DNA from: Nitrospira sp.
GTDB lineage: Bacteria > Nitrospirota > Nitrospiria > Nitrospirales > Nitrospiraceae
Direction of reading: 5' to 3'
NCBI GenBank assembly: GCA_029194665.1
Contig: JARFXO010000002.1
Span: forward strand, 434,001-498,000
DNA length: 64,000 bases
Below, piece after piece: positions 33,817 through 43,330 of this stretch. Every line of letters begins with the position of its first letter. Within the stretch, counting starts at the first letter, position 1. A program made the position numbers and the translations under genes. A model generated the notes under the pieces. The model was not told where the DNA came from, ran no database searches, and was given only the letters and a program-made list of their open reading frames with translations.

Positions 33817-35463
33817 GTGACTGTCCAGCCTATCGACCCAACCCATATTGACGCGAGGCAACCATCCTCGATAACCTTAGCGACAACCGCAACCCACCTG
33901 AGAACCGAACAAGCCATCGTTTCAATCGCTCATGGCGATAGCATGCGCATCCTTATTCAATTCAGAGAAACTCTCCTGATCGCCTCCACGATCCTGCTCT
34001 TCATTGGGTTATTCATCTTCGACATCTACACGCCGACGGCCTTCGCCGACCATGCGCTTTATGTCATTGTTGTTTTGATCGCTACGGCGTCACGTTTTTC
34101 ATGGCTTCCGTCCCTAGCCGCCGGAACCGGAACGATCCTCACTATGGTGGGAGGACTTGGGACTCCGTGGTTTGTCGATTTGCCGCGATGGGTCCAGATA
34201 GGAAACCGAGCCATCACGATTGTGGCTTTGTGGGTCCTGGTCTGGTTTGCCTGGAAACGGCGCCAAGCGGAAACGGCACTGCAGAAGGCAAAGGAAGATC
34301 TCGAACAAAAGGTCACAGAAAGGACTCAGGAACTCGCCACCGTGAATCGGACCTTGGTCACGCAAATCACTGAACGTGCTCAGACTGAACAGGCGCTGCG
34401 TCTCTCGCAAGGGCGGCTTGCCGACATCCTAGATATCGCCGAAGACGCCATCATCGTCACCGCAGACGATCGATCGATCACGCTCTTTAATCAAGGGGCG
34501 GTAAAACTGTTCGGCTACGACCCGGAGGAGGTGCTGGGGAACCGGATCGACCTGCTGCTACCCGAACGGTTTCGGATTGATCATCCTTCCTACATCAACG
34601 CGCTCGCCCATGACTCTGAATCGGCGCATCGGATGGCACAGCGGCGTGAAATGGTCGGCTTGAAGAAGGATGGAAGTGAGTTTCCTGCGGAAGCGAGCAT
34701 CTCAAAATTGAGCCTCGGCGAGCGGACGACGTTTACAGTGATCGTGCGAGACATCACGGACCGATTGAGAACTGAACGGCAGCTCCAGTCGCTCACCACC
34801 GAACTGATGGCGGTGCAAGAAGAGGAACGTCGGCGCATCGCACGCGAACTTCACGACGATGTGAATCAGCGGCTGGCTCTGCTGGCAATCGAGATGACAA
34901 ATATGTTGTCCGCCCCATCGACGCTGACCGTCCAAGCGAAGGAGACGATCCAATCCCTCAATCAACGATTGGTGAGGATTTCCGATGATGTCCGCCGCAT
35001 GGCCTATCAATTTCATCCCTCCATCCTGGACGACCTTGGTCTGACTGCGGCGCTCAAACACATGGCCGATGAATGGTCGGAGAAGACGGGGATTAAAATC
35101 GTCATCGTGCAGCAAGAGGTAACCGATCCTTTGCCGCGGGATATTGCCAGTTGTCTCTATCGAGTGGCGCAGGAGAGTCTTACCAACATCATGAAACATG
35201 CCCGCGCCGCACGCGTGGAGCTCGAATTGACCTGTGACGACCAAGAGATTACGCTGTCGATTTATGATACCGGTGTCGGCTTCGATCTCAAGGACATTCG
35301 GGCCCGCCATCCCGGGTTGGGTCTCGTCAATATGCGAGAGCGGGTGCGGTCCGTGCGAGGCCGATTAGACATCCAGTCCCAACTAGGCCGAGGCACACAC
35401 ATCATCGTGCATATTCCATTTTCTGGAGCGCTCCATGAAGAAACCACGGGTTCTTATAGCTGA
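33817..35463 (+). CDS. membrane PAS sensor histidine kinase (NarL-partner type)
   Basis: A 548-residue kinase if started at GTG 33817; ATG 33943 is a plausible alternative. It has four to five membrane helices (about 47-145), a linker coiled coil (LQKAKEDLEQKVTERTQEL), a PAS domain (ILDIAEDAIIVTADDRSITL) with a PAC-like tail, a HisKA_3 dimerisation helix with RRRIARELHDDVNQRLA (phospho-acceptor His about residue 346) and a HATPase domain ending in GVGFDLKDI and GLGLVNMRERV. HisKA_3 kinases pair with NarL-type regulators, and one follows with a 29-bp overlap. Lying 470 bp upstream of nxrA, it is a candidate nitrite or redox sensor for nxr. That regulatory link is inference. Confidence 0.9.
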   Translation: MTVQPIDPTHIDARQPSSITLATTATHLRTEQAIVSIAHGDSMRILIQFRETLLIASTILLFIGLFIFDIYTPTAFADHALYVIVVLIATASRFSWLPSLAAGTGTILTMVGGLGTPWFVDLPRWVQIGNRAITIVALWVLVWFAWKRRQAETALQKAKEDLEQKVTERTQELATVNRTLVTQITERAQTEQALRLSQGRLADILDIAEDAIIVTADDRSITLFNQGAVKLFGYDPEEVLGNRIDLLLPERFRIDHPSYINALAHDSESAHRMAQRREMVGLKKDGSEFPAEASISKLSLGERTTFTVIVRDITDRLRTERQLQSLTTELMAVQEEERRRIARELHDDVNQRLALLAIEMTNMLSAPSTLTVQAKETIQSLNQRLVRISDDVRRMAYQFHPSILDDLGLTAALKHMADEWSEKTGIKIVIVQQEVTDPLPRDIASCLYRVAQESLTNIMKHARAARVELELTCDDQEITLSIYDTGVGFDLKDIRARHPGLGLVNMRERVRSVRGRLDIQSQLGRGTHIIVHIPFSGALHEETTGSYS

Positions 35464-36079
35464 CGACCATACCTTTGTGCTCGAGGGATTCAAGAAATTG
35501 CTGGAAGACCATTGCGACGTGGTAGGCGCCGTAGAAGACGGTCGCGCCTTGATCGAAGATACTCTCAATCTCCGGCCCGACATCGTGGTACTGGACATTT
35601 CAATGCCCCGGTTGAACGGCATCGAGGCGGCAAAGAAGCTCAAGAAGCAGATCCCCGAAGTGAAACTGATTTTCGTCACGATGCATGCTGACCTGGCTTA
35701 TATCAACGCAGCGTTCAGAGCAGGAGCATCAGGTTACTTACTGAAACGATCGGCGGCCACTGAGTTGATGCAGGCGGTTCAGTCTGCGATGAACGACAAG
35801 TTCTATGTGACTCCGCTCATTACGAAAGAAGTCATGGCGTCTTTCCTGAAACCGACACAGCCCCGTTCAGCCACGATTGAGGACTTGACGACAAGGCAGC
35901 ACGAGATTCTGCAGTTGGTCGCCGAAGGGTTGTCCGCGAAAGAAATCGCCGATCAGTTGAAGATTTCTCACCGTACCGTGGAATTCCACAAGACCAAGAT
36001 CATGGAACAACTCAACGTCCACACAACGACGGAGTTGGTCAAATTCGCCATGGCGCATGGCTTAGTCACAACAGCGTGA
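35435..36079 (+). CDS. NarL/FixJ-family response regulator
   Basis: A 214-residue two-domain regulator: a receiver domain with VLIADDHTFVLEGF, phospho-acceptor Asp54 in IVVLDISMPRLNG, and the conserved Lys in GYLLKRS; then a LuxR-type helix-turn-helix (LTTRQHEILQLVAEGLSAKEIADQL, with HRTVEFHKTKIMEQL). The gene overlaps the kinase gene by 29 bp, so the two are translationally coupled. It probably binds DNA as a dimer. The 469-bp region between it and nxrA is the obvious place to look for its sites. Confidence 0.92.
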   Translation: MKKPRVLIADDHTFVLEGFKKLLEDHCDVVGAVEDGRALIEDTLNLRPDIVVLDISMPRLNGIEAAKKLKKQIPEVKLIFVTMHADLAYINAAFRAGASGYLLKRSAATELMQAVQSAMNDKFYVTPLITKEVMASFLKPTQPRSATIEDLTTRQHEILQLVAEGLSAKEIADQLKISHRTVEFHKTKIMEQLNVHTTTELVKFAMAHGLVTTA

Positions 36080-36548
36080 TTCCTCTGTTTGCAATACGGT
36101 AGTTGTCTCGCTGAAACCTCGTAGTTTCTGTAAGCACGGCCGGTAATCTTTCCCTCTCTCCTCCCACTACCACTCCGCTAAACTACATCATCGCGAAAGT
36201 CGCATCGTAACAACTCTGATGAATTAGGCGGATGGTTTTTTGACCTATTTTTCGGTCTACGAATTTCCTGAGTTACGACAAGATGACTGGGGTTTTGCCT
36301 GGTGCCCGTGTGAGACCGGAGAGGGTACGATGGCCGGGTCCGTTAATGATCGCCGGAGAAGACATGGTGTCTGAATACGCTCAAGGCTTATGCCCGTCCC
36401 CAACTCTTCATCGCACAGGCGACAGTTAGAAGCGTGAATGCATGTTCAATGCATGTTCATTGATCCAGCGTTGAACTCAGGATAATGAAATTACGTCACC
36501 AAAAGACAAGAATGCTGATCTTTACCGAACTGAAGGGAGGTAGCGCAC
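36080..36548 (+). promoter_or_regulatory. nxr upstream region with tandem AATGCATGTTC repeat
   Basis: This 469-bp stretch has no supportable gene. At 36437-36458 the word AATGCATGTTC occurs twice back to back, followed by ATTG, giving two GAA-N6-TTC-like half-palindromes about 90 bp before the nxrA start. It could bind a dimeric regulator such as the adjacent NarL-type protein, but the word does not match a known consensus I can name. The nxrA ribosome-binding site GGGAGG lies 8-9 nt before the ATG. No clear -24/-12 (sigma-54) or -35/-10 pair was recognised. Confidence 0.55.
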
Positions 36549-39500
36549 ATGATTATCTCGCGTAGACAGTTCTTGAAAGCCTCAGCAGGCACCGTCGCGG
36601 CTGCCGCCGTGGCGGACAAGGTCCTGGCCCTGACGGCCCTGCAGCCCGTAATCGAAGTGGGCAATCCCTTGGGGGATTATCCGGACCGCTCGTGGGAGCG
36701 GGTCTATCATGACCAATACCGGTATGATTCCTCCTTTACGTGGGTCTGCTCCCCGAACGACACCCATGCTTGCCGCATCCGGGCCTTTGTGCGGAACGGC
36801 GTCGTCATGCGGGTGGAACAGAACTACGACCACCAAACGTATGAAGACCTGTACGGCAATCGTGGGACGTTTGCCCATAACCCACGGATGTGCCTGAAGG
36901 GGTTCACCTTCCATCGCCGGGTCTATGGGCCCTATCGCTTGAAGGGGCCCTTGATGCGAAAGGGGTGGAAACAGTGGATGGATGACGGCTCGCCGGAGCT
37001 GACCCCGGAATCCAAACGCAAGTACAAGTTCGACAGCCGTTTCTTGGACGACATGCTGCGGGTCTCGTGGGACACCGCCTTTACCTATGCGGCGAAGGCG
37101 ATGATCGTCATCGGCACACGGTACAGCGGGGAAGCCGGGGCCCGGCGGCTGCGCGAGCAGGGCTATGCGCCGGAGATGATCGAGATGATGAAGGGGGCGG
37201 GGGTGCGTTGTTTCAAACACCGCGCCGGCATGCCCATTCTCGGATTTCTTGGCAAACACTCCAATACCCGTATGAACAACAGCGTCCTGCCGTTGCTGGA
37301 CACCTGGATCCGGAAGGTCGGTCCGGATCAGGCGCAAGGGGGGCGCTATTGGAACAATTACACCTGGCACGGAGACCAGGACCCCTCGCAGCCCTGGTGG
37401 AACGGCACCCAAAACTGCGATGTCGATTTGAGCGACATGCGGTTCTCCAAGATGAACACGAGCTGGGGCAAGAACTTCGTGGAAAATAAGATGCCGGAAG
37501 CGCACTGGAAGCTCGAATCGATCGAGCGCGGCTGCCGCATCGTGGTCATCACCCCGGAGTACAATCCGACGGCGACGCGCGCCGACTACTGGATTCCTCT
37601 GCGACCGCAATCGGACGGGGCTCTGTTCCTCGGGGCCTGCAAGATCATTCTCGATGAGAACATGCAGGACATCGACTACATCAAGCAGTTTACCGATATG
37701 CCGCTGTTAGTCCGTACGGATACTTTGCAGTATTTGGATCCGCGGGATGTCGTGCCCAACTACAAATTTCCCGACTTTTCCCACAGCTATTCGGGCCGGA
37801 TCCAATCGTTGAAATCGGATCAGATCGAGCGGCTCGGGGGCTTCATGGTGTGGGACTTGGCCAAGAAACAGGCGGTGCCGCTCCATCGGGAGCAGGTCGG
37901 CTGGCATTTCGACAAGAGCGGGATCGATCCGGCCCTGACCGGCACCTATCGGGTCAAGTTGCTGAACGGCCGCGAAATCGACGCCCTGCCGATCTACCAG
38001 ATGTATCTGATCCACCTCCAAGACTACGATCTGGATACCGTCCATCAGATCACCCGCTCGCCCAAGGACCTCATTGTTCGCTGGGCGCGCGACTCCGGCA
38101 CGATTAAGCCGATGGCCATCCACAACGGCGAGGGCGTCTGTCACTATTTCCATATGACGGAAACGGGCCGGGCGGCGGCCCTCGTCACGACCTTGACCGG
38201 CAATATCGGCAAATTCGGCACGGGCTGCCATACCTGGTCCGGCAATTACAAAGTGGGGATTTGGAATGCCACGCCCTGGTCCGGGGTCGGCTCCGGTGTG
38301 CATCTCTCGGAAGATCCCTGGCGGCTCAATCTGGATGCCAATGCCCATGGGAAGGAAATCAAATACCGGAATTACTATTATGGCGAGGAGCCGGGGTACT
38401 GGAACCACGGCGACACCGCCTTGATCGTCAATACCCCAAAGTATGGGCGCAAGGTGTTTACCGGCAAGACCCATATGCCGACCCCCAGTAAGATCCGGTG
38501 GGTCGTGAACGTCAACATCTTAAACAACGCCAAGCACCATTACGACATGGTGCGGAACGTCGATCCGAACATCGAATGTCTGATGACGCAGGACATCGAA
38601 ATGACGTCCGACGTCAACCACAACGATATCGCCTTCGCCGCCAACTCCTGGATGGAGTTCACCTACCCGGAGATGACGGCCACGGTATCGAATCCCTGGA
38701 TTCAGATTTGGAAGGGAGGCATCCGACCATTGTACGACACGCGGAACGATGCGGATACGTTTGCCGGCGTGGCGGCCAAGTTGGCCGAGATGACGGGGGA
38801 CGGCCGCATGCGCGACGTCTTCCATTTCGTCTATCTGAATCGCGTGGATGTGTATGCGCAACGGCTCCTCGATGCGTCCAGCACCTTCTACGGCTACAGT
38901 GCCGATGTGCTGTTGAAGTCGGAAAAGGGCTGGATGGTGATGACTCGCACCTATCCGCGACATCCTCTCTGGGAAGAGACCAACGAGTCGAAACCGATGT
39001 GGACCAGGTCCGGGCGCATCGAGACCTATCGTGTCGAACCGGAAGCCATCGAGTACGGCGAAAACTTCGTCGTGCATCGCGAAGGGCCGGAGGCGACCCC
39101 CTACTTGCCGAACGCCATCTTCACGACGAACCCCTATGTGCGGCCGGACGACTATGGCATTCCCATCACGGCCCAGCACCACGACGACAAGACAATTCGG
39201 AACATTAAGCTGTCCTGGGCTGAGATCAAGCGTCATAGCAACCCCCTGTGGGAGAAGGGGTACCAGTTCTACTGCGTGACCCCCAAGACCAGGCATCGGG
39301 TCCACAGTCAGTGGTCGGTGAACGACTGGGTACAGATTTACGAGTCGAACTTCGGCGATCCCTACCGCATGGACAAGCGGACGCCGGGTGTCGGCGAACA
39401 TCAAGTGCACATCAATCCGCAAGCGGCCAAAGACCGCGGCATCAACGACGGCGACTATGTGTACATCGACGGTAATCCTGTCGACCGTCCCTACCGCGGC

Positions 39501-39986
39501 TGGAAGCCGAGCGATCCCTACTACAAGGTCGCGCGGTTGATGATTCGCGCGAAATACAATCCGTCCTATCCGTACCATGTCACGATGGCCAAGCATGCAC
39601 CCTTCGTCTCGACGCCGAAGTCGGTCAAGGGTCATGAAACGAGACCGGACGGGCGTGCCATCGCGATCGATACCGGCTACCAGTCCAACTTCCGGTACGG
39701 CGCGCAACAGTCCTTTACGCGCAGTTGGCTCATGCCGATGCATCAAACCGACTCGCTCCCCGGCAAATATTCGAACGGGCTCCGGATGAAATGGGGGTTC
39801 GAAATCGACCACCATGCGGTCAATACCGTGCCGAAGGAATGTCTCATCCGCATCACCAAGGCGGAAGACGGCGGCATCGGGGGTCGGGGGCCGTGGGAAC
39901 CGGTGCGGACCGGCTTCACGCCGGGTCAAGAAAACGAGTTTATGCTCAAGTGGCTCAAAGGCGAGCATATTAAAATCAAGGTGTAA
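36549..39986 (+). CDS. nxrA: nitrite oxidoreductase alpha subunit
   Basis: A 1145-residue molybdopterin enzyme of the type II DMSO-reductase family, the catalytic subunit that oxidises nitrite to nitrate in Nitrospira. It starts with a Tat signal (SRRQFLKASAGTVAAAAV), so the folded enzyme is exported; Nitrospira NXR faces the periplasm. Cys67, Cys75 and Cys115 (WVCSPNDTHACRIRAF, NPRMCLKG) lie in the N-terminal Fe-S (FS0) region. Later segments such as GKFGTGCHTWSGNYK and HRVHSQWSVNDW belong to the bis-MGD pocket and C-terminal cap. Strong GGGAGG ribosome-binding site. It is followed by an RNA hairpin and then nxrB. Genomes of this genus often carry several paralogous nxrA copies. Confidence 0.97.
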   Translation: MIISRRQFLKASAGTVAAAAVADKVLALTALQPVIEVGNPLGDYPDRSWERVYHDQYRYDSSFTWVCSPNDTHACRIRAFVRNGVVMRVEQNYDHQTYEDLYGNRGTFAHNPRMCLKGFTFHRRVYGPYRLKGPLMRKGWKQWMDDGSPELTPESKRKYKFDSRFLDDMLRVSWDTAFTYAAKAMIVIGTRYSGEAGARRLREQGYAPEMIEMMKGAGVRCFKHRAGMPILGFLGKHSNTRMNNSVLPLLDTWIRKVGPDQAQGGRYWNNYTWHGDQDPSQPWWNGTQNCDVDLSDMRFSKMNTSWGKNFVENKMPEAHWKLESIERGCRIVVITPEYNPTATRADYWIPLRPQSDGALFLGACKIILDENMQDIDYIKQFTDMPLLVRTDTLQYLDPRDVVPNYKFPDFSHSYSGRIQSLKSDQIERLGGFMVWDLAKKQAVPLHREQVGWHFDKSGIDPALTGTYRVKLLNGREIDALPIYQMYLIHLQDYDLDTVHQITRSPKDLIVRWARDSGTIKPMAIHNGEGVCHYFHMTETGRAAALVTTLTGNIGKFGTGCHTWSGNYKVGIWNATPWSGVGSGVHLSEDPWRLNLDANAHGKEIKYRNYYYGEEPGYWNHGDTALIVNTPKYGRKVFTGKTHMPTPSKIRWVVNVNILNNAKHHYDMVRNVDPNIECLMTQDIEMTSDVNHNDIAFAANSWMEFTYPEMTATVSNPWIQIWKGGIRPLYDTRNDADTFAGVAAKLAEMTGDGRMRDVFHFVYLNRVDVYAQRLLDASSTFYGYSADVLLKSEKGWMVMTRTYPRHPLWEETNESKPMWTRSGRIETYRVEPEAIEYGENFVVHREGPEATPYLPNAIFTTNPYVRPDDYGIPITAQHHDDKTIRNIKLSWAEIKRHSNPLWEKGYQFYCVTPKTRHRVHSQWSVNDWVQIYESNFGDPYRMDKRTPGVGEHQVHINPQAAKDRGINDGDYVYIDGNPVDRPYRGWKPSDPYYKVARLMIRAKYNPSYPYHVTMAKHAPFVSTPKSVKGHETRPDGRAIAIDTGYQSNFRYGAQQSFTRSWLMPMHQTDSLPGKYSNGLRMKWGFEIDHHAVNTVPKECLIRITKAEDGGIGGRGPWEPVRTGFTPGQENEFMLKWLKGEHIKIKV

Positions 39987-40006
39987 CCGGAGGCCAATGG
40001 TCCAAT

Positions 40007-40049
40007 CGTCAATGGTCAATCGGAGAAAGAGTCTGGTTGGCCATTGACG
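40007..40049 (+). promoter_or_regulatory. RNA stem-loop in the nxrA-nxrB spacer
   Basis: Arms 40007-40021 and 40035-40049 pair over 15 positions when read as RNA, with two G-U pairs, around a 13-nt loop. It sits 21 bp after the nxrA stop and 57 bp before the nxrB start. There is no T-tract, so read-through is expected. The stem may protect the upstream transcript from 3' degradation or set the alpha to beta ratio. Confidence 0.65.
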
Positions 40050-40106
40050 GTTGCTCTCAGGAATGAGTGATGATTATTGACCTCATGACGTCCAACGGAG
40101 GAAACC

Positions 40107-41396
40107 ATGCCTGAAGTCTATAATTGGCAGCTGGGACGCAAGATGTTGTATCCCTACGAGGAACGGCATCCGAAGTGGCAGTTTGCCTTTGTGTTCAACA
40201 TCAATCGCTGTTTGGCCTGTCAAACCTGTAGCATGGCCGATAAATCGACCTGGCTCTTCTCCAAAGGCCAGGAATACATGTGGTGGAACAACGTGGAGAC
40301 CAAACCCTACGGCGGGTATCCCCAGTTCTACGACGTGAAGATCACGCAGCTGATCGAACAGGTCAATCCGGGTGGGCAGGTCTGGAACGTCCGGGTCGGA
40401 CGGAAACACCATGCCCCCTACGGCGTGTTCGAAGGGATGACGATTTTCGATGCCGGGGCCAAGGTGGGCCAGGCCGCGATCGGCTATATTCCGACGGACC
40501 AGGAATGGCGGTTCGTCAATATCTATGAAGACACGGCCACCTCGATGCGCGCCCTGGTCGAGGGCATCGACAAGACCGGCTTCTCTCGGGATGAACCCTG
40601 GAAAATGACCGGCAGCAGCCTCCCGGAACATGAGACCTTCTTCTTCTATCTCCAACGCATTTGCAATCACTGCACCTATCCCGGTTGCTTGGCGGCCTGC
40701 CCGCGCAAGGCGATCTACAAGCGGCCGGAAGACGGGATCGTCCTGATCGACCAGAATCGCTGCCGGGGATATAAGAAATGTGTCGAGCAATGTCCCTATA
40801 AAAAACCTATGTATCGGGGGACGACGCGGGTCAGCGAGAAGTGTATCGCCTGTTATCCTCGAATCGAAGGGAAGGATCCGCTCACCGGCGGCGAACCGAT
40901 GGAAACGCGCTGCATGGCGGCCTGCGTGGGCAAGATCCGGATGCAGAGCCTGGTGCGGATCGGCGAGGATGGGCTCTGGGCCGAAGACCGGTGGCATCCG
41001 CTCTACTATGCCATCCGGGTCGAGCAAGTGGCTTTGCCGCTGTATCCGCAGTGGGGGACCGAGCCCAATGGGTACTACATCCCGCCCCGGCATTCCCCCC
41101 GTGGCTATGCCCGGCAGATGTTTGGGCCTGGTGTGGACAATGCCATTGAAAAGTATCTGGTGCCGAGTCGGGAACTGTTGGCTGTACTCCAGCTCTGGCG
41201 CGCCAGCCAGCAGATCATCTTCCGGTACGATGTCATTCCGGGGCCGAAAGTCTTCGAAACCCAGATTCACGGGAAGCGGTTCGAGATGTACAACGATACG
41301 GTGTTGGGCTTCAATAAGTCGGGGAAAGAAGTGGCCCGCATTCAAGTCGAAGAGCCCATCTATATCCGGCCGGCCGAACGGGTGACCTGGCTGTAG
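40107..41396 (+). CDS. nxrB: nitrite oxidoreductase beta subunit
   Basis: A 429-residue electron-transfer subunit with four Cys groups for Fe-S clusters: CLACQTCSMADKSTW (about residue 35), CNHCTYPGCLAACPRKAIY (about 185), CRGYKKCVEQCPYKKP (about 218), and CIACYPRIEG with CMAACVGKIR (about 247-274). This is the NarH-like order of three [4Fe-4S] and one [3Fe-4S] clusters. It carries no signal peptide; it is presumably co-exported with NxrA, as known for related enzymes. GGAGG lies 5 nt before the ATG. No gamma subunit or chaperone gene adjoins; those are elsewhere. It is followed by a terminator-like hairpin. nxrB is a standard phylogenetic marker for Nitrospira. Confidence 0.97.
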   Translation: MPEVYNWQLGRKMLYPYEERHPKWQFAFVFNINRCLACQTCSMADKSTWLFSKGQEYMWWNNVETKPYGGYPQFYDVKITQLIEQVNPGGQVWNVRVGRKHHAPYGVFEGMTIFDAGAKVGQAAIGYIPTDQEWRFVNIYEDTATSMRALVEGIDKTGFSRDEPWKMTGSSLPEHETFFFYLQRICNHCTYPGCLAACPRKAIYKRPEDGIVLIDQNRCRGYKKCVEQCPYKKPMYRGTTRVSEKCIACYPRIEGKDPLTGGEPMETRCMAACVGKIRMQSLVRIGEDGLWAEDRWHPLYYAIRVEQVALPLYPQWGTEPNGYYIPPRHSPRGYARQMFGPGVDNAIEKYLVPSRELLAVLQLWRASQQIIFRYDVIPGPKVFETQIHGKRFEMYNDTVLGFNKSGKEVARIQVEEPIYIRPAERVTWL

Positions 41397-41419
41397 CGCG
41401 ACCTCAGGCGCAAGGCTCA

Positions 41420-41454
41420 CAGGGGGCGACGTCCGTCAAGGGCGTCGCCCCCTG
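41420..41454 (+). terminator. hairpin after nxrB
   Basis: Perfect 12-bp GC-rich inverted repeat (arms 41420-41431 and 41443-41454) around an 11-nt loop, 24 bp after the nxrB stop. It is followed by a pyrimidine-rich stretch but not a run of T. It is the most likely end of the nxrAB transcript. Confidence 0.7.
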
Positions 41455-41528
41455 CTGTTCCTAACTGACTTCACTTGCTTGTAGTCGCCTGGGCTTCCAT
41501 CCGGCTCTGGGAAAAGTCGGTTCGTGTG

Positions 41529-41612
41529 CTTCGACGAGCTCAGCGCGAACGGAAACCCTCAGCATATTCAATGACCGCTCCGTTCGTCCTGAGGCTCTCG
41601 AAGGATGAACGG
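41529..41612. repeat. imperfect inverted repeat, dispersed-type
   Basis: A 25-bp word at 41529-41553 (begins CTTCGACGAGCTCAG, ends CGAACGGA) is repeated in inverted form at 41579-41603. The second copy also folds on itself to 41612 (CCGTTC paired with GAACGG). Words of the type TTCGA-x-GAGCTCAG-xx-CGAACGG occur as dispersed intergenic repeats in many bacteria. It lies between the convergent nxrB and glnA genes and could stop transcription from the glnA side. Confidence 0.6.
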
Positions 41613-41631
41613 AGGGGTTTTCCGCAGCCTG

Positions 41632-43071
41632 CTAGAACTGATTCCAGAGCATCTGATTTGTGACTTCGTGATGGAAGAGGACTTCCGAAGCCTTCACGAT
41701 CGTCCCGAGCTCCTTCGAAGTTCGATCCGCCACCAATTGCTTGAAGCTCGCATACTTCTTCTTACTGTCGTCGCCGAGAATTGTGGCGATAAATTTCGAC
41801 TCGTTGAACAGCGCAATCGCATCATTGATGTTGCCTGGAAGGAATCCACCGCGCACGCCGGTTGTCTGGTCCTGTTCCAAACGCTCCCCTTCCAAACCGG
41901 TCTTGAGCATGGTGTACAGCACGAGGTACGGGTTCGCATCGGGAGCGACCGAACGCAATTCGATGCGCGCCGTTTTCTCGTTGGCCATCGGGATGCGGAT
42001 CATGGAGCCGCGATCGATCGCCGAGACCTTGATCTGGTTCGGTGCTTCAAAGTGCGGATCGAGCCGGCGATAGGCATTTACCGAGGGATTGAACACAAGA
42101 CAGATCTCAGGCGCATGATTCAGCAGCTTGAGGATGAAGTCCCACGCCAGATCGGAGAGGCCGTCTTTCCCCTTCGCATCGTAGAACATATTCTTGCCGT
42201 TCTTGCTCAAGGAGAAGTTGGTGTGCATGCCGGACCCGTTGATCCCGACGAACGGCTTCGGGAGGAACGTCGCGGTGTGTCCCATGGAGCGGGCCACTTG
42301 ACGACAGATCAGCTTGTACAGTTGCACCTGATCGGCTGCGCGCACCGCATCAGCATAGGAAAAGTTCATTTCAAACTGCGAGGGCGCGACTTCCGGATGA
42401 TCTTTCTCGTTCTTGAAGCCCAACGCCCGCTGGGCTTCCGCCGACTTGTCGATGAACTGGCGAAGCGGATCCATCGGGAGCGAGTGGTAGTACCCGCCGG
42501 TTGAGATGAGCTTCAACCCCTGTTCGCGGTACCGTTGCTCGGCGTTCGGCCCTTCCACCAGAAAGCCTTCGATTTCACAGGCGGCATAGGCCGTCATGCC
42601 TTCCTTTTTCTTGAGGTGCTCCGTGAATGATTTCAACATGCCACGAAAGTCGCTGTGATATGGCGTCCGATCGCTGTTCAAAACCGACGCGAAGAAAATC
42701 ACTTTCCCTGCTCCGATCACATCGGCGGGAAAGTAGCGGATAGACGACCAGTCGACGGCAAGGCGCAGGTCCGACTCATGTTGCGGCGTGAATCCCCTGA
42801 TGGACGATCCATCGAACGTCAGATTTCCCAACGAGCCCAGCAGGAACTTCTTGTCGTAATCGAGCATGTGAAGGCGCCCCTCGATATCTGAGAAGCACAA
42901 GGTGACGGCTTTGATGTGCTTTTCCTTTTCTAGCCAGACCGTATATTCCTGTTCAAGATCCTTTGCCCCGGTCTTCTCGGCGCGCTCCGCCGCCTGGACA
43001 TTCATCTCTTCGAGTTCCTCATACGGAATCTCGAGAAAACTCTTCAGCTCGGCCGCTGTCTTTGAAGTCAT
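41632..43071 (-). CDS. glnA: glutamine synthetase, type I
   Basis: A 479-residue GS: beta-grasp region with LTFDGSSIRGFTPQHESD, metal-binding Glu in ACEIEGFLVEG and PSQFEMNFSYADAV, the ammonium/glutamate pocket in GINGSGMHTNFSLSK, NPSVNAYRRL and RIELRSVAPDANPYLVL. It makes glutamine from glutamate, ammonium and ATP in the cytoplasm. The usual adenylylation-site sequence around N-L-Y-D-L-P is not seen in the C-terminal region, so control by adenylyltransferase is doubtful. GAGGTG ribosome-binding site just upstream. It is convergent with nxrAB. Confidence 0.93.
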   Translation of the reverse strand: MTSKTAAELKSFLEIPYEELEEMNVQAAERAEKTGAKDLEQEYTVWLEKEKHIKAVTLCFSDIEGRLHMLDYDKKFLLGSLGNLTFDGSSIRGFTPQHESDLRLAVDWSSIRYFPADVIGAGKVIFFASVLNSDRTPYHSDFRGMLKSFTEHLKKKEGMTAYAACEIEGFLVEGPNAEQRYREQGLKLISTGGYYHSLPMDPLRQFIDKSAEAQRALGFKNEKDHPEVAPSQFEMNFSYADAVRAADQVQLYKLICRQVARSMGHTATFLPKPFVGINGSGMHTNFSLSKNGKNMFYDAKGKDGLSDLAWDFILKLLNHAPEICLVFNPSVNAYRRLDPHFEAPNQIKVSAIDRGSMIRIPMANEKTARIELRSVAPDANPYLVLYTMLKTGLEGERLEQDQTTGVRGGFLPGNINDAIALFNESKFIATILGDDSKKKYASFKQLVADRTSKELGTIVKASEVLFHHEVTNQMLWNQF

Positions 43072-43330
43072 GGTTCACCTCACCAGTTCGTAGTATTTAA
43101 ATAGTTGACATATACGCACACAGCTTACATCGTCCGGATGCTCCTTGGCTTCACGATCATCTCTACCGAGAAGACCACGAAGCGACCATCCGGACGGGAA
43201 CGAGTCTGGCACACCTTGCTTAGGTATGCAATGTGGATTTGAGGACATGTGGATTTTGAGGAATGAGCAGGATCGATGTTCTTTCGAACTGGACCATGAC
43301 GCGGCCGCTTCTCGCTGAACCGTTGATCTC

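Noticed and set aside
36080..36548. Sigma-54 promoter for nxrA
   Set aside because: No TGGCAC-N5-TTGC match was found by eye; fragments such as TGGGG...TTGC have wrong spacing.
38520..40019. 499-codon frame antisense to nxrA
   Set aside because: Mirrors nxrA codon bias; composition rich in Arg, His, Gly and Val with no domain. The same holds for 40083-41420 opposite nxrB and 36582-37610.
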